A stretch of 64,000 nucleotides of DNA from Clostridium mediterraneense (GTDB lineage Bacteria; Bacillota; Clostridia; Clostridiales; Clostridiaceae), in contig NZ_LT594785.1 of NCBI RefSeq assembly GCF_900091705.1, forward strand, positions 1,158,858 to 1,222,857. The letters run 5' to 3'. The position numbers and the translations under genes are program-made. Shown here piece after piece: positions 47,219-56,606 of the stretch. The notes beneath the pieces were generated by a model that was not told the DNA's origin, did not search any database, and saw only the letters and a list, made by a program, of their open reading frames with translations. Each line of letters begins with the position of its first letter. Position 1 is the stretch's first letter.

Positions 47219-47248
47219 TAGTATGGCTTTTAAGCTTTAAGAGTATAT
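47219..47248 (-). promoter_or_regulatory. Sigma-G-like forespore promoter of pdaA
   Basis: On the - strand the -10 is CATACTA (47219-47225), a perfect CATNNTA. An 18-base spacer separates it from ATATA (47244-47248), which matches GNATR at four of five positions. pdaA is sigma-G-controlled in Bacillus subtilis, so the match is functionally consistent. Start expected near 47212. Confidence 0.6.
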
Positions 47249-47359
47249 AAAATATTCATGCCATAATAGCCAAGAATATACATGGCTTGAAATATAATAG
47301 AAGCTAGAGTATAATTTTATGGTATATGAATAAGTTAAAAATGAAAGGAATGTACATAG

Positions 47360-48457
47360 ATGAAGTTAGGAATAGTTGGTTTACCAAACGTAGGGAAAAG
47401 TACATTATTTAATGCTATAACAAAAGCAGGTGCTGAATCAGCAAACTATCCATTCTGTACTATAGAACCAAATGTTGGAGTGGTTAGTGTACCAGATAAA
47501 AGATTAGATGTTTTAGAAAAAATGTATGGAACAAAAAGAAAAGTATATACAGCAATTGAATTTTATGATATTGCAGGTCTTGTTAAAGGTGCAAGTAAAG
47601 GTGAAGGACTTGGAAATAAGTTCTTATCACATATAAGAGAAGTATCATCAATAGTTCACGTTGTTAGATGTTTTAATGATGAAAATGTTGTTCACGTTGA
47701 AGGTTCAGTAGATCCTATAAGAGATATTGAAACAATAAACCTTGAACTTATTTTTGCTGATATAGATGTTATTGAAAGAAGAATGGAAAGAACTCTTAAG
47801 TCAGTTAAATCAGGGGATAAAGTAGCTAAGGCTGAATATGCATTAATGGAAAAAGTTAAAGCTCACTTAGAACTTAATAAACCAGCTAGAACATTAGAAG
47901 TTGATGAAGATGAAGCTAAGTTATTAAAAGGATTCTTCTTAATTACATCAAAACCAGTTCTTTATGCATGTAATATATCAGAAGATGATATGATGGCAGG
48001 AAACCTTGAAAATGACATGGTTAAAAAAGTTAAAGAGTATGCAGAGGCAGAAAATTCAGGAATTACAATAGTTTCAGCTAAATTAGAAGAAGAATTATCA
48101 GGGCTTGAAGATGAAGAAAAAGCAGAAATGCTATCAGAGTACGGATTAGAAGAATCAGGTCTTGATAAGTTAATTCAAGCAAGTTATAAATTACTTGGAT
48201 TAATAAGTTACCTTACAGCTGGAGTTCAAGAAGTTAGAGCTTGGACAATAAAAGAAGGAACAAAAGCTCCTGCAGCAGCAAGTAAGATTCACTCAGATAT
48301 TGAAAGAGGATTTATTAGAGCTGAAGTTGTAGCATATGATGATTTAGTTGCATGTGGTTCAGAAGCTGCAGCTAAAGAAAAAGGTCTTTACAGATTAGAA
48401 GGAAAAGACTATGTAATGAAAGATGGAGATGTAGTTCAATTTAGATTTAATGTTTAA
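47360..48457 (+). CDS. ychF: Redox-regulated ATPase YchF (OLA1 family)
   Basis: A 365-residue TRAFAC-class P-loop protein associated with ribosomes and the oxidative stress response. G1 is GLPNVGKST (7-15), G3 DIAGLVKGASKGEGLGNKFL. In place of the GTPase NKxD motif it has NISE (in YACNISEDD), the change that gives the family ATP preference. A coiled-coil insertion and a C-terminal TGS domain (TAGVQEVRAWTIKEGTKAPAAASKIHSDIERGFIRAEV) are present. Monocistronic, ending in a strong terminator. Confidence 0.98.
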   Translation: MKLGIVGLPNVGKSTLFNAITKAGAESANYPFCTIEPNVGVVSVPDKRLDVLEKMYGTKRKVYTAIEFYDIAGLVKGASKGEGLGNKFLSHIREVSSIVHVVRCFNDENVVHVEGSVDPIRDIETINLELIFADIDVIERRMERTLKSVKSGDKVAKAEYALMEKVKAHLELNKPARTLEVDEDEAKLLKGFFLITSKPVLYACNISEDDMMAGNLENDMVKKVKEYAEAENSGITIVSAKLEEELSGLEDEEKAEMLSEYGLEESGLDKLIQASYKLLGLISYLTAGVQEVRAWTIKEGTKAPAAASKIHSDIERGFIRAEVVAYDDLVACGSEAAAKEKGLYRLEGKDYVMKDGDVVQFRFNV

Positions 48458-48478
48458 TTTAAATTACTACAATAAAAG

Positions 48479-48501
48479 AGACTGTCTTATAAAGACAGTC
48501 T
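48479..48501 (+). terminator. Rho-independent terminator of ychF
   Basis: AGACTGTCTT and AAGACAGTCT (48479-48488, 48492-48501), a perfect stem with a short loop, followed by a T-run. Confidence 0.9.
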
Positions 48502-48780
48502 TTTTTATTTTGTATATAAAATGCAATATATTAAAATATTATAAATTCTATTTTTATATTTTATAATATATATTTTTTCTACATAGTATAAAGACATTAA
48601 ATACTATCTATCGATATATAACTTCTTAAATTTACTTTATTTTATAGAAGATGATAGTTAGTGGCAAAAAAATAAAATAAATCGTAGATATTTACATAAA
48701 TATACTAAATAAAAATCGTTAATTGGTATATTAATTGTTTAATTGTATAATGAAATTAATATTTATCGTATAAAAATTTA

Positions 48781-48841
48781 GTAAAATAGCTGTAAACTTA
48801 TGTAAAATGGTTGCAAAGTTAGTATAAAATAGTGTAAATTA
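48781..48841 (+). repeat. Three degenerate ~20-bp direct repeats in the gap before the dcw cluster
   Basis: The 583-base gap 48458-49040 holds no gene and is extremely AT-rich. Within it, units at 48781-48801, 48802-48821 and 48822-48841 share the pattern GTAAAAT-x5-TAAA/CAAA-x-TTA with a 20-21-base period, about two DNA turns. TTGCAA at 48811 with TAAATT 18 bases on might be a promoter. No mraZ gene is found where one is often placed. Confidence 0.5.
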
Positions 48842-49040
48842 TAATTAAAGAAATAATTCAATTAATAACCTTAATTTACTAATATATGAAAAATAAGTGT
48901 ATATATGTTATAAATAATTAAATTTATAATTTTTTATAAAAATATTTTAGTATATAAAGATAAAAATAGAGTAGAATTAAAGATTCTATTTAAAATAAAG
49001 AATATTAAACTATTTAATTTTAAATATAAGGAGAAACAAT

Positions 49041-49973
49041 ATGGATTTTAAACACATATCAGTTCTTTTGAATGAATGTATTGAGGGACTAAAGATAAAA
49101 AATGATGGGATTTATGTTGACTGTACTTTGGGTGGTGCAGGACATTCATCAGTTATTTTACAACACTTGGGTGAAAATGGAAGACTTATAGGAATAGATC
49201 AAGATAAGGATGCTTTAAAAGCAGCGGGAGAAAGATTAAAAGATTTTAATAATGCAACTTTAGTTCATAGTAATTTTGAAAATTTAAAAAATGTTTTAGA
49301 TAATTTAGAAATAGATGGAGTTGATGGTATTTTAATAGACCTTGGAGTTTCATCTTATCAACTTGATAATGCTGAAAGAGGATTTAGCTATATGCAAGAT
49401 GCTCCACTTGATATGAGAATGAATAGAGAAGAAGAATTTTCAGCTTATGAAGTAATAAATACTTATACAGCAGAACAATTATTTAGAATAATTAAAGAAT
49501 ATGGAGAAGAAAAGTTTGCAAAAAGAATAGCAGATTTTATTGTTAAAGCTAGAGAAGAAAAACCGATAGAAACAACATTTGAATTAGTTGAGATAATAAA
49601 ATCAGCAATACCTGCAAAAGCAAGAAGAGAAGGACCTCATCCTGCAAAGAGAACTTTCCAAGCTATAAGAATAGAAGTTAATAGAGAGCTTGCTATAATT
49701 TCAAATACAATTAAAGATGGGGTAGAAAAATTAAATAAGGGTGGAAGAATGGCAATAATTACTTTCCATTCATTAGAAGACAGAATAGTTAAGAAAACAT
49801 ATAAGGATTTAACAAATCCATGTACATGTCCAAGTAGCTTACCAGTATGTGTATGTAATAATAAACCAATAGTAAAGATTATTACTAGAAAACCAATAGA
49901 AGCTAGTGAGGAAGAGCTTGAGTACAACCCAAGAAGTAGAAGTGCAAAACTTAGAGTTATAGAGAAATTATAA
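49041..49973 (+). CDS. rsmH: 16S rRNA (cytosine(1402)-N(4))-methyltransferase
   Basis: Methylates N4 of C1402 in the 16S rRNA decoding centre. A 310-residue RsmH/MraW. It begins [15 protein letters not shown], followed by the SAM loop [10 protein letters not shown], then [21 protein letters not shown] and [13 protein letters not shown] helical insert lies within the Rossmann fold and [15 protein letters not shown] is near the end. AAGGAGAA precedes the ATG. First gene of the division/cell-wall cluster, with ftsL 38 bases downstream. Confidence 0.98.
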   Translation: MDFKHISVLLNECIEGLKIKNDGIYVDCTLGGAGHSSVILQHLGENGRLIGIDQDKDALKAAGERLKDFNNATLVHSNFENLKNVLDNLEIDGVDGILIDLGVSSYQLDNAERGFSYMQDAPLDMRMNREEEFSAYEVINTYTAEQLFRIIKEYGEEKFAKRIADFIVKAREEKPIETTFELVEIIKSAIPAKARREGPHPAKRTFQAIRIEVNRELAIISNTIKDGVEKLNKGGRMAIITFHSLEDRIVKKTYKDLTNPCTCPSSLPVCVCNNKPIVKIITRKPIEASEEELEYNPRSRSAKLRVIEKL

Positions 49974-50011
49974 GGGTATGAAGAATTAATTTTAGTAGGG
50001 GATGAAGTGGT

Positions 50012-50407
50012 ATGGTTGTAGAAAAAACTAATTATGAGAGAGAGAAACAAACACTTCAACCAAAGAGAAAAAAAATTGATAGAAGCAAAAGAAGAGAAGA
50101 ATATAGAAAAAAGCAATTTAAATTAAAACAAGAAAAAGATAAAAAAATAAGAAGGTTATCTGTTTTAACAGCAGGACTTATTGCTGTGTTCGGAATGATT
50201 ATTCTAATTACAGATTGTCAAATCTATAAGAAGCAACAAGAAATAACTAAAATTAAAAATGATATTAGAATTATGAAAGAAAATAATGAAGATTTAAGAA
50301 TAAAGCTATTAGAACATTCTTCATTAGAAAATATAGAAAAAGTAGCTAAAGAGAAGTTAGGAATGGTATTTCCAGAAAAGGAAGATATGTTACAAATAGT
50401 TAAATAA
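50012..50407 (+). CDS. ftsL: Cell division protein FtsL
   Basis: A 131-residue bitopic protein of the FtsL-DivIB-DivIC complex. The N-terminal ~45 residues are highly basic and cytoplasmic (many K/R). One membrane helix lies near 50-68 (LSVLTAGLIAVFGMIILI). The extracellular part is a leucine-zipper-like coiled coil, ending with EKVAKEKLGMVFPEKEDM, the usual FtsL/DivIC C-terminal pattern. It lies between rsmH and the first PBP, its standard place in the cluster. Confidence 0.9.
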   Translation: MVVEKTNYEREKQTLQPKRKKIDRSKRREEYRKKQFKLKQEKDKKIRRLSVLTAGLIAVFGMIILITDCQIYKKQQEITKIKNDIRIMKENNEDLRIKLLEHSSLENIEKVAKEKLGMVFPEKEDMLQIVK

Positions 50408-50527
50408 AACAATGGCTAAATTTTAAGGGGAATCTAATTAGTCAGATAATATTTGATGAGTGGGTGTACTTTATATAGGTGCATCCTAATTTTATATTTT
50501 AAAATTAATGTTTTATGGGGGTACAGT

Positions 50528-52780
50528 GTGAAAAGAAAAGCTAGTAAAAATAGAATAAAAGAAAAATATACTGCAAAACAAAAGGTAGCTATTTCAAATA
50601 GATGTAGATGGCTTTTAATAATTCTTAGCATACCTACTTTACTTATTTTTTTAAAACTTACATATACAATGGTATTTAAAGCTGATAAATATAGCAAAAT
50701 GGCTGAAGAGCAATGGGTAAATGAAATAAGAATAGAAGCTAAAAGAGGAAAAATTTTAGATAGAAATGGAAATGAGCTAGCTATAAGTGGAGATGTATAT
50801 AGAGTAGATTTAGATCTTACAACTCTTAATAAAACTTATGAAAAAAATGCTAGAAAAGATAATAGTGATTTAAGTGAAAAAGAAAAGAAAGAGAAGGAAA
50901 AAAATAAGCTTGCTAGTCAGCTTGCAAGTATATTAAAGATAGATAAAAAAGAAGTTTTAGCAAAACTTAATGCTAAATTACCATCTGGAAATCCAGCAAC
51001 TAGTGCGATTTTAGCTAGAAGAATTGATAAAGAAGTAGCTGATAAAATAAAAGACTTAAAGTATTATGGAATAATAATTTCAAGCGATACAAAGAGATAT
51101 TACCCAAATGGAAACTTCTCATCATATATATTAGGAAATGTTAATTCAGATATTAAGGGACTTAATGGTGTAGAACTTACATATGATTCAATATTATCAG
51201 GAGTACCTGGGGTAAGAATAGCTGAAGTTAGTAAAGGACAGGATCCCTTACCACTTAAAGAATCAGAATTTACACCAGCTATAGATGGAAAAAATGTAGT
51301 TTTAACAATAGATGAGCAAATTCAATATTTTGTTGAAAAAATAGCAAAGGAAACTATGGATGAGTATAAAGCTGAATCTGTAAATATATTAGTTATGGAG
51401 CCTAATACTGGTGAAATATTAGCAGCAGCTACAACTCCAGATTATGATCCTAATAAACCTTATGAAGGATTTGAAAAATTTAGTGGTAAAACAGATGATG
51501 AAAAAATACAACAAATGTGGAGAGATAGAATAGTATCAGACACATATGAACCAGGTTCAACTTTTAAAGTTATGACATTAGCAGCTGCAATTGAAGAAGG
51601 AGTTGCTGGTAAAGGTGAAACTTATTATTGTAATGGATATAAAGTTATCTTAGGAACTAGAATAAATTGTTGGAATGGTGCTGGACATGGGCCACAAACA
51701 TTTAGTCAAATTTTAGAGAATTCTTGTAATGTTGGACTTATGGAAGTAGCTTTTAAGCTTGGAAAAGATGAATTATATAAGTATATTAAAGAGTTTGGAT
51801 TTGGAGAACTTACAGGAATTGATTTACCAGGAGAAAGTAAAGGGATTGTAATGAATCCTGAAAATATGTCAGATGTAGATTTAGCTACAGTATCCTTTGG
51901 ACAAGCTAATACAGCTAATATGCTACAATTATTATCAGCATTTAATGCAACTGTAAATGGTGGATTATTAGTAGAGCCACATGTCATGAAAGAAATATCT
52001 CATACTACAGATGAAGGGGCAGATGTTATAGATGATGTATTTAAACCTACTAAAAAAAGAGTTATAAGTGAAGAAACATCTAAGCAAATTAGAACAATGG
52101 TTGAAAATGTAGTAACTCATGGTACAGGAAAATCTGCTTATCTTGAAGAATATAGAGTAGGTGGGAAAACTGGTACTGCACAAATGGTTGATAGTATTAA
52201 TGGGGGGTATGGAAAAGGTAGAATTGCTTCATTTATAGCAACTGCACCAGCTAATAATCCAAAGGTCAGTATATTAGTTAAAATTGAGAATCCAAAGTCT
52301 TCTGCCGCATCAGGAGGTGCAATGGGAGGTCCAGTAGTTAAAAAAGTATTAGAAAAAATATTTAATAATAAATCAGCAGAAGCTCTTAATTTTGATAATA
52401 ATAAAAATAAATCATTTATAATTCCAGAAGTTAGAGGAATGACTAAATCTAAAGCTGAAGAAACTTTAAAGGAATTAGGGATAAATGTTAAATTTGAAGG
52501 AAAAGGGGATATTGTATCAAAGATGGATATTATTCCAGGTTCAATGGTTAAAAGTGATTCAAATATAGTTTTAAAGCTTACACAAGGTTCTAGAATAGAT
52601 AAAGATATTATGGTTCCTAATATGATAGGTTTTACAAAACAAATGGCTGAAGAGATGCTTAAAAAAATTGGACTAAAAGGTGAATTTGATAAAGATAAGG
52701 GTGTAATTAATAAGCAAAGTATTAATAAAGATACTATTATTAAAAATGGAGATACAATTAAATTTATACTTCAAGAATAA
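50528..52780 (+). CDS. pbpB: Class B penicillin-binding protein with PASTA domains (division transpeptidase)
   Basis: A peptidoglycan transpeptidase anchored by one N-terminal helix (about 31-50) after a basic tail. The dimerisation domain contains RGKILDRNGNELAIS. The catalytic triad motifs are STFK (S344, K347), SCN (399-401) and KTG (547-549). Two PASTA domains follow at about 632-692 and 697-750. I chose GTG at 50528 because GGGGG lies about 6 bases upstream and the product then starts VKRKASKN. The longer frame from 50453 has an implausible hydrophobic leader. It is a close paralogue of the next gene; which one is septal and which is sporulation-specific is inferred from order. Confidence 0.93.
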   Translation: MKRKASKNRIKEKYTAKQKVAISNRCRWLLIILSIPTLLIFLKLTYTMVFKADKYSKMAEEQWVNEIRIEAKRGKILDRNGNELAISGDVYRVDLDLTTLNKTYEKNARKDNSDLSEKEKKEKEKNKLASQLASILKIDKKEVLAKLNAKLPSGNPATSAILARRIDKEVADKIKDLKYYGIIISSDTKRYYPNGNFSSYILGNVNSDIKGLNGVELTYDSILSGVPGVRIAEVSKGQDPLPLKESEFTPAIDGKNVVLTIDEQIQYFVEKIAKETMDEYKAESVNILVMEPNTGEILAAATTPDYDPNKPYEGFEKFSGKTDDEKIQQMWRDRIVSDTYEPGSTFKVMTLAAAIEEGVAGKGETYYCNGYKVILGTRINCWNGAGHGPQTFSQILENSCNVGLMEVAFKLGKDELYKYIKEFGFGELTGIDLPGESKGIVMNPENMSDVDLATVSFGQANTANMLQLLSAFNATVNGGLLVEPHVMKEISHTTDEGADVIDDVFKPTKKRVISEETSKQIRTMVENVVTHGTGKSAYLEEYRVGGKTGTAQMVDSINGGYGKGRIASFIATAPANNPKVSILVKIENPKSSAASGGAMGGPVVKKVLEKIFNNKSAEALNFDNNKNKSFIIPEVRGMTKSKAEETLKELGINVKFEGKGDIVSKMDIIPGSMVKSDSNIVLKLTQGSRIDKDIMVPNMIGFTKQMAEEMLKKIGLKGEFDKDKGVINKQSINKDTIIKNGDTIKFILQE

Positions 52781-52826
52781 AATTTCAACTTAAAGTAATT
52801 TAATAAGAGTGTTTAACATATTATTT

Positions 52827-52854
52827 AGGGATATATCAATTTAGGTATATCCCT
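52827..52854 (+). terminator. Terminator-like hairpin between the two PBP genes
   Basis: AGGGATATA and TATATCCCT (52827-52835, 52846-52854) followed by ATTTTTATT. It may partly uncouple expression of the second PBP and the mur genes from the first. Confidence 0.7.
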
Positions 52855-52877
52855 ATTTTTATTATGGAGGTAAAGTT

Positions 52878-55052
52878 ATGAAAAGAAGTTTTAATGATAA
52901 TGCTACTGTAAAACGAAGAATTATGGTAGGAGTATCAGTACTTATATGTATACTTTTAGCACTTCTTGTACGTGTTGGATATATAATGATTTTTAAAAGT
53001 GGTCAATATTCAAAAATGGCTGTTGAACAATGGACAAGTGATGTAAAAATAGCTGCAAAGCGTGGAAAAATATTAGATAGAAACGGTAAGGAGCTAGCCA
53101 TAAGTGGTAATGTATATAGGGTAGATTTAGACTTAAAAACAGTAGCTAAATATAATAAAGAACATAATACTACAAATGAGGATTTAGCAATAAGACTTTC
53201 AGAAGCATTAGAGATGGATAAAGAAACTGCACTTAAAAAATTAAATTATAGACTTCCATCAGGAGCTCCTGCCCAAAGTTCTATAGTTGCTAGAAGAGTT
53301 GATAAAGAAAGAGCAGATAAAGTTAAGGAATTAAATATAGATGGAGTCATGGTATCAGCAGATACAAAAAGATATTATCCAGAAGGATCTTTTTTATCTC
53401 ATGTTATAGGTAATACTAATTCAGATGGTAAAGGACTAACAGGGGTGGAACTTATGTATGATAGTGATTTATCAGGAGTTCCAGGTGTTAGAATAACAGA
53501 AATAGCTAAGGAAGGCTCAGCAATAACAGATATAATTTCTAGCTTTACTCCACCAGTAGATGGTAAGGATGTAGTTTTAACTATAGATTCACAAATACAA
53601 TCATTTTTAGAAAAGGCAGCAGAAAAAACTCTTGAAAAAAATAAAGCTACTACAGTTAGTATTATAGCTATGGATCCTAATAATGGCGAAATACTTGGAA
53701 TGGTTAATTCACCAGGATTTGATCTTAATAGCCCATATGAAGGATTTGAAGGCTTCGAAGGTGCAACAGATAATGAAAAAATACAAAAAATGTGGAGAAA
53801 TAGAACTGTATCAGATACTTTTGAACCAGGTTCTATATTTAAGGTTGTAACAGCTGTTGCAGCTATGGAAGAAGGTTTAGCTAATAAAGGAGAGACTTAT
53901 AATTGTGGTGGTAGTCTAAGAGTTGGGGATAGAAATATAAGATGTTGGAAAAGATCAGGACATGGTCCATTAACATTTGAAGGTATAGTTCAGAATTCAT
54001 GTAATGTTGGATTTATGACTTTAGGACAAAGATTAGGAGCTGAAAAATTAACTGAATATATAAAGGCATTTGGTTTAGGAACAAAATCAGGTGTTGATTT
54101 ACCAGGGGAAGCACCAGGAATAGTAAAGAAAGCTGAAAAAATTACAGATACTGATTTAGCTACCATATCTTTTGGACAAACTAATACTGTAAATATGATT
54201 CAATATCTTACTGCTTTTAATGCAGTTGCAAATGGTGGAACACTTATACAGCCTCATGTAATGAAGGAAGTAACTCATGTAAATGAAAGTGGTGAAACAA
54301 TAGTAGATAAAAAATTTGAGCCAAAAACTAAAAAATCAGTTATAAGTGAAGAAACTGCAAAAGAAATGAGAAGAATATTAGAAACAGTTGTAATTGAAGG
54401 GGGAGCAAAAAAATCTCAAGTAGAAGGTTATCAAATTGGAGGAAAAACTGGTACTGCACAAAAAGTTAAGGCAACTGGAGGATATGGTGGAGGATATGTA
54501 GCTTCATTTATATCAATGGTTCCAACAGACAATCCTAAGATAACATTATTTGTGTCAATAGATGACCCTAAGGGTTCAGCTTATTATGGTGGAGTTATAG
54601 CAACACCAGTTGCAAAAATGGTATATGAAGATATATTTAATTATTTAGGACCAGAATATTTTGATGCTAATCTTAAAACTAATGATTTAATAGTTCCAGA
54701 AGTTAGAGGACTTGAAGTTAAAGAAGCAAAAGAAATATTAAAGGAAGCAGGCTTAAAGTACAAAATTGAAGGTGATGAAGAGTATATAAGCGATATGTTA
54801 CCTAAAGCGGGATATATGGTAAATGAGGATTCAGAGATAAAACTTTACACAGGAGGTAGTTCAAATTATAATAAAGATATTATAGTTCCAAATTTTATAG
54901 GTCTTTCTAAAGAAATGAGTGAGAGTATTGCTGAGAAAATAGGACTTACACTAACTTTTGAAGGTGAAGGACTGGTTACTAAGCAAAGCATTAAAGAGGG
55001 AGAGGTTATTAAAAAGGGACAGACCATTCAATTAAATTTAAAGACAGATTAA
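52878..55052 (+). CDS. spoVD: Class B penicillin-binding protein with PASTA domains, SpoVD-like
   Basis: A second transpeptidase, 724 residues, closely similar in sequence and architecture to the preceding protein. It has one N-terminal membrane helix (about 13-35) and the same RGKILDRNGKELAIS block. Catalytic motifs are SIFK (S319, K322), SCN (374-376) and KTG (523-525). Two PASTA domains follow, starting near 603 and 665. Spore formers often carry a SpoVD paralogue next to the division PBP, upstream of murE; SpoVD builds spore cortex. GGAGG precedes the ATG. The tandem pair looks like an old duplication. Confidence 0.88.
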   Translation: MKRSFNDNATVKRRIMVGVSVLICILLALLVRVGYIMIFKSGQYSKMAVEQWTSDVKIAAKRGKILDRNGKELAISGNVYRVDLDLKTVAKYNKEHNTTNEDLAIRLSEALEMDKETALKKLNYRLPSGAPAQSSIVARRVDKERADKVKELNIDGVMVSADTKRYYPEGSFLSHVIGNTNSDGKGLTGVELMYDSDLSGVPGVRITEIAKEGSAITDIISSFTPPVDGKDVVLTIDSQIQSFLEKAAEKTLEKNKATTVSIIAMDPNNGEILGMVNSPGFDLNSPYEGFEGFEGATDNEKIQKMWRNRTVSDTFEPGSIFKVVTAVAAMEEGLANKGETYNCGGSLRVGDRNIRCWKRSGHGPLTFEGIVQNSCNVGFMTLGQRLGAEKLTEYIKAFGLGTKSGVDLPGEAPGIVKKAEKITDTDLATISFGQTNTVNMIQYLTAFNAVANGGTLIQPHVMKEVTHVNESGETIVDKKFEPKTKKSVISEETAKEMRRILETVVIEGGAKKSQVEGYQIGGKTGTAQKVKATGGYGGGYVASFISMVPTDNPKITLFVSIDDPKGSAYYGGVIATPVAKMVYEDIFNYLGPEYFDANLKTNDLIVPEVRGLEVKEAKEILKEAGLKYKIEGDEEYISDMLPKAGYMVNEDSEIKLYTGGSSNYNKDIIVPNFIGLSKEMSESIAEKIGLTLTFEGEGLVTKQSIKEGEVIKKGQTIQLNLKTD

Positions 55053-55063
55053 TTTTTATATAA

Positions 55064-55094
55064 ATTAGCATGTGAATGCTATTCGCATGCTAAT
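55064..55094 (+). terminator. Terminator-like hairpin between spoVD and murE
   Basis: A 13-bp stem with one G-T pair (55064-55076 with 55082-55094), a 5-base loop and a tail of ATTTTTATG. murE probably has its own promoter or depends on read-through. Confidence 0.75.
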
Positions 55095-55146
55095 ATTTTT
55101 ATGAATTAATTTGTAAATTTAAGCATAGTATTTAAGGAGTGAAAGT

Positions 55147-56595
55147 ATGCTTTTAAAAGATTTATTAAAAGACATAAGCTTTGAGCTTATACAAGGAAAT
55201 GATAACATAATCATAGAAAAAGTACGCTATGACAATAGAAAAGTAAATAAGGGAGACTTATTTGTTTGCGTAAAAGGATTTAAGGTTGATGGACATAGTT
55301 TTATAAAAGACGCAGTATCTAAAGGAGCGACAGCTATAGTTGTGCAAGATGATGTAGAACTTATAGATGGTGTAACTTTTATAAAAGTTAAAGATACTAG
55401 AAAGGCACTTGCAGAGATATCATCAAACTTCTTTGGAAGACCACAAGATAAATTAAAGATAGTAGGTATAACAGGAACAAATGGAAAAACTACATCTGCG
55501 TTTATTATTAAGTCTATTTTAGAGAAGGCAGGTAAAAAGGTTGGACTTATAGGTACTATAGCTAACTATATAGGAAGTCAAAAAATAGATACTGAAAGAA
55601 CAACACCAGAATCATTTGAACTTCAAGAATTATTTAGTAAGATGGTTAATGAAGGTGTAGAATATTGTGTAATGGAAGTTTCATCACACTCTTTAGATCT
55701 AGATAGAGTTTATGGAGTAAAATTTGAATCAGGTATATTCACAAATTTAACAAGAGATCATTTAGATTTCCATAAAACTTTTGAAAACTATTACCATGCT
55801 AAATTTAAGCTTTTCGAAAGATCAAAAACTTCAATAATTAATGTAGATGATGACTATGGTCAAAGAGTATTAGAAGATTTAGCTAAGATGGATTCTAAAA
55901 AAGTAGCATTTTCAATAGAAAAAGATTCAGAATTTAAGGCTTTTGAGATTAAAATGAGTCAAAATGGTTCAGAATTTAAGTTAGAGATAGATGGAAATGT
56001 TGAAGAATTCAATATTAATATCCCAGGAGAATATAATATTCACAATGCTTTAGGAGCTATTTTATCAACTTATAATTTAGGAATAGATATTAAAGCTATT
56101 AAAGAAGGAATTAGTGATATAGTTATTCCAGGAAGATGTGAAATGGTAGCTAAAGATAGAAATCTTGACTATAGCATAATAATTGACTATGCACATACTC
56201 CAGATGGACTTGAAAATATCTTAAAAACTGTAAGAGGATTTGTTAAAAATAGAATAATTACAGTTGTAGGTTGTGGTGGAGATAGAGATAAGGTCAAGAG
56301 ACCTCAAATGGGTAAAATAGCTTGTGATTTATCAGAAATAGCTATAATAACTTCAGATAACCCAAGATCAGAAGACCCTATGAGTATTATTGAGGACATA
56401 ATAAAGCCACTTGATAATAAAAATTATGAAGTTGAGGTAAATAGATATAATGCTATAGAAAAAGCTATGAATATGGCAGAGTCTGGTGATGTTGTTCTTA
56501 TAGCAGGAAAAGGTCATGAAACATATCAAATACTAAAAGATGAAACTATAGATTTTGATGAAAGAAAAGTAGTATATGAAATATTAGATAAATAG
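55147..56595 (+). CDS. murE: UDP-N-acetylmuramoyl-L-alanyl-D-glutamate--2,6-diaminopimelate ligase
   Basis: Adds meso-diaminopimelate to the cytoplasmic peptidoglycan precursor, using ATP. In 482 residues the P-loop GTNGKTT is at 110-116, followed by TTPESFELQE, MEVSSHSLDLDRV and NLTRDHLDFH. The substrate-selecting motif DNPR (404-407, in SDNPRSEDP) marks a DAP- rather than lysine-adding enzyme. This agrees with the asd-dapA-dapB and dapH genes in this window. AAGGAGTGA precedes the ATG. murF starts 11 bases downstream. Confidence 0.98.
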   Translation: MLLKDLLKDISFELIQGNDNIIIEKVRYDNRKVNKGDLFVCVKGFKVDGHSFIKDAVSKGATAIVVQDDVELIDGVTFIKVKDTRKALAEISSNFFGRPQDKLKIVGITGTNGKTTSAFIIKSILEKAGKKVGLIGTIANYIGSQKIDTERTTPESFELQELFSKMVNEGVEYCVMEVSSHSLDLDRVYGVKFESGIFTNLTRDHLDFHKTFENYYHAKFKLFERSKTSIINVDDDYGQRVLEDLAKMDSKKVAFSIEKDSEFKAFEIKMSQNGSEFKLEIDGNVEEFNINIPGEYNIHNALGAILSTYNLGIDIKAIKEGISDIVIPGRCEMVAKDRNLDYSIIIDYAHTPDGLENILKTVRGFVKNRIITVVGCGGDRDKVKRPQMGKIACDLSEIAIITSDNPRSEDPMSIIEDIIKPLDNKNYEVEVNRYNAIEKAMNMAESGDVVLIAGKGHETYQILKDETIDFDERKVVYEILDK

Positions 56596-56606
56596 GAGTG
56601 TTCTAT

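Noticed and set aside
48458-49040. A hidden gene or structured RNA in the long gap before rsmH
   Set aside because: No frame with a ribosome binding site and no stable stem beyond the ychF terminator was found; only weak repeats remain.
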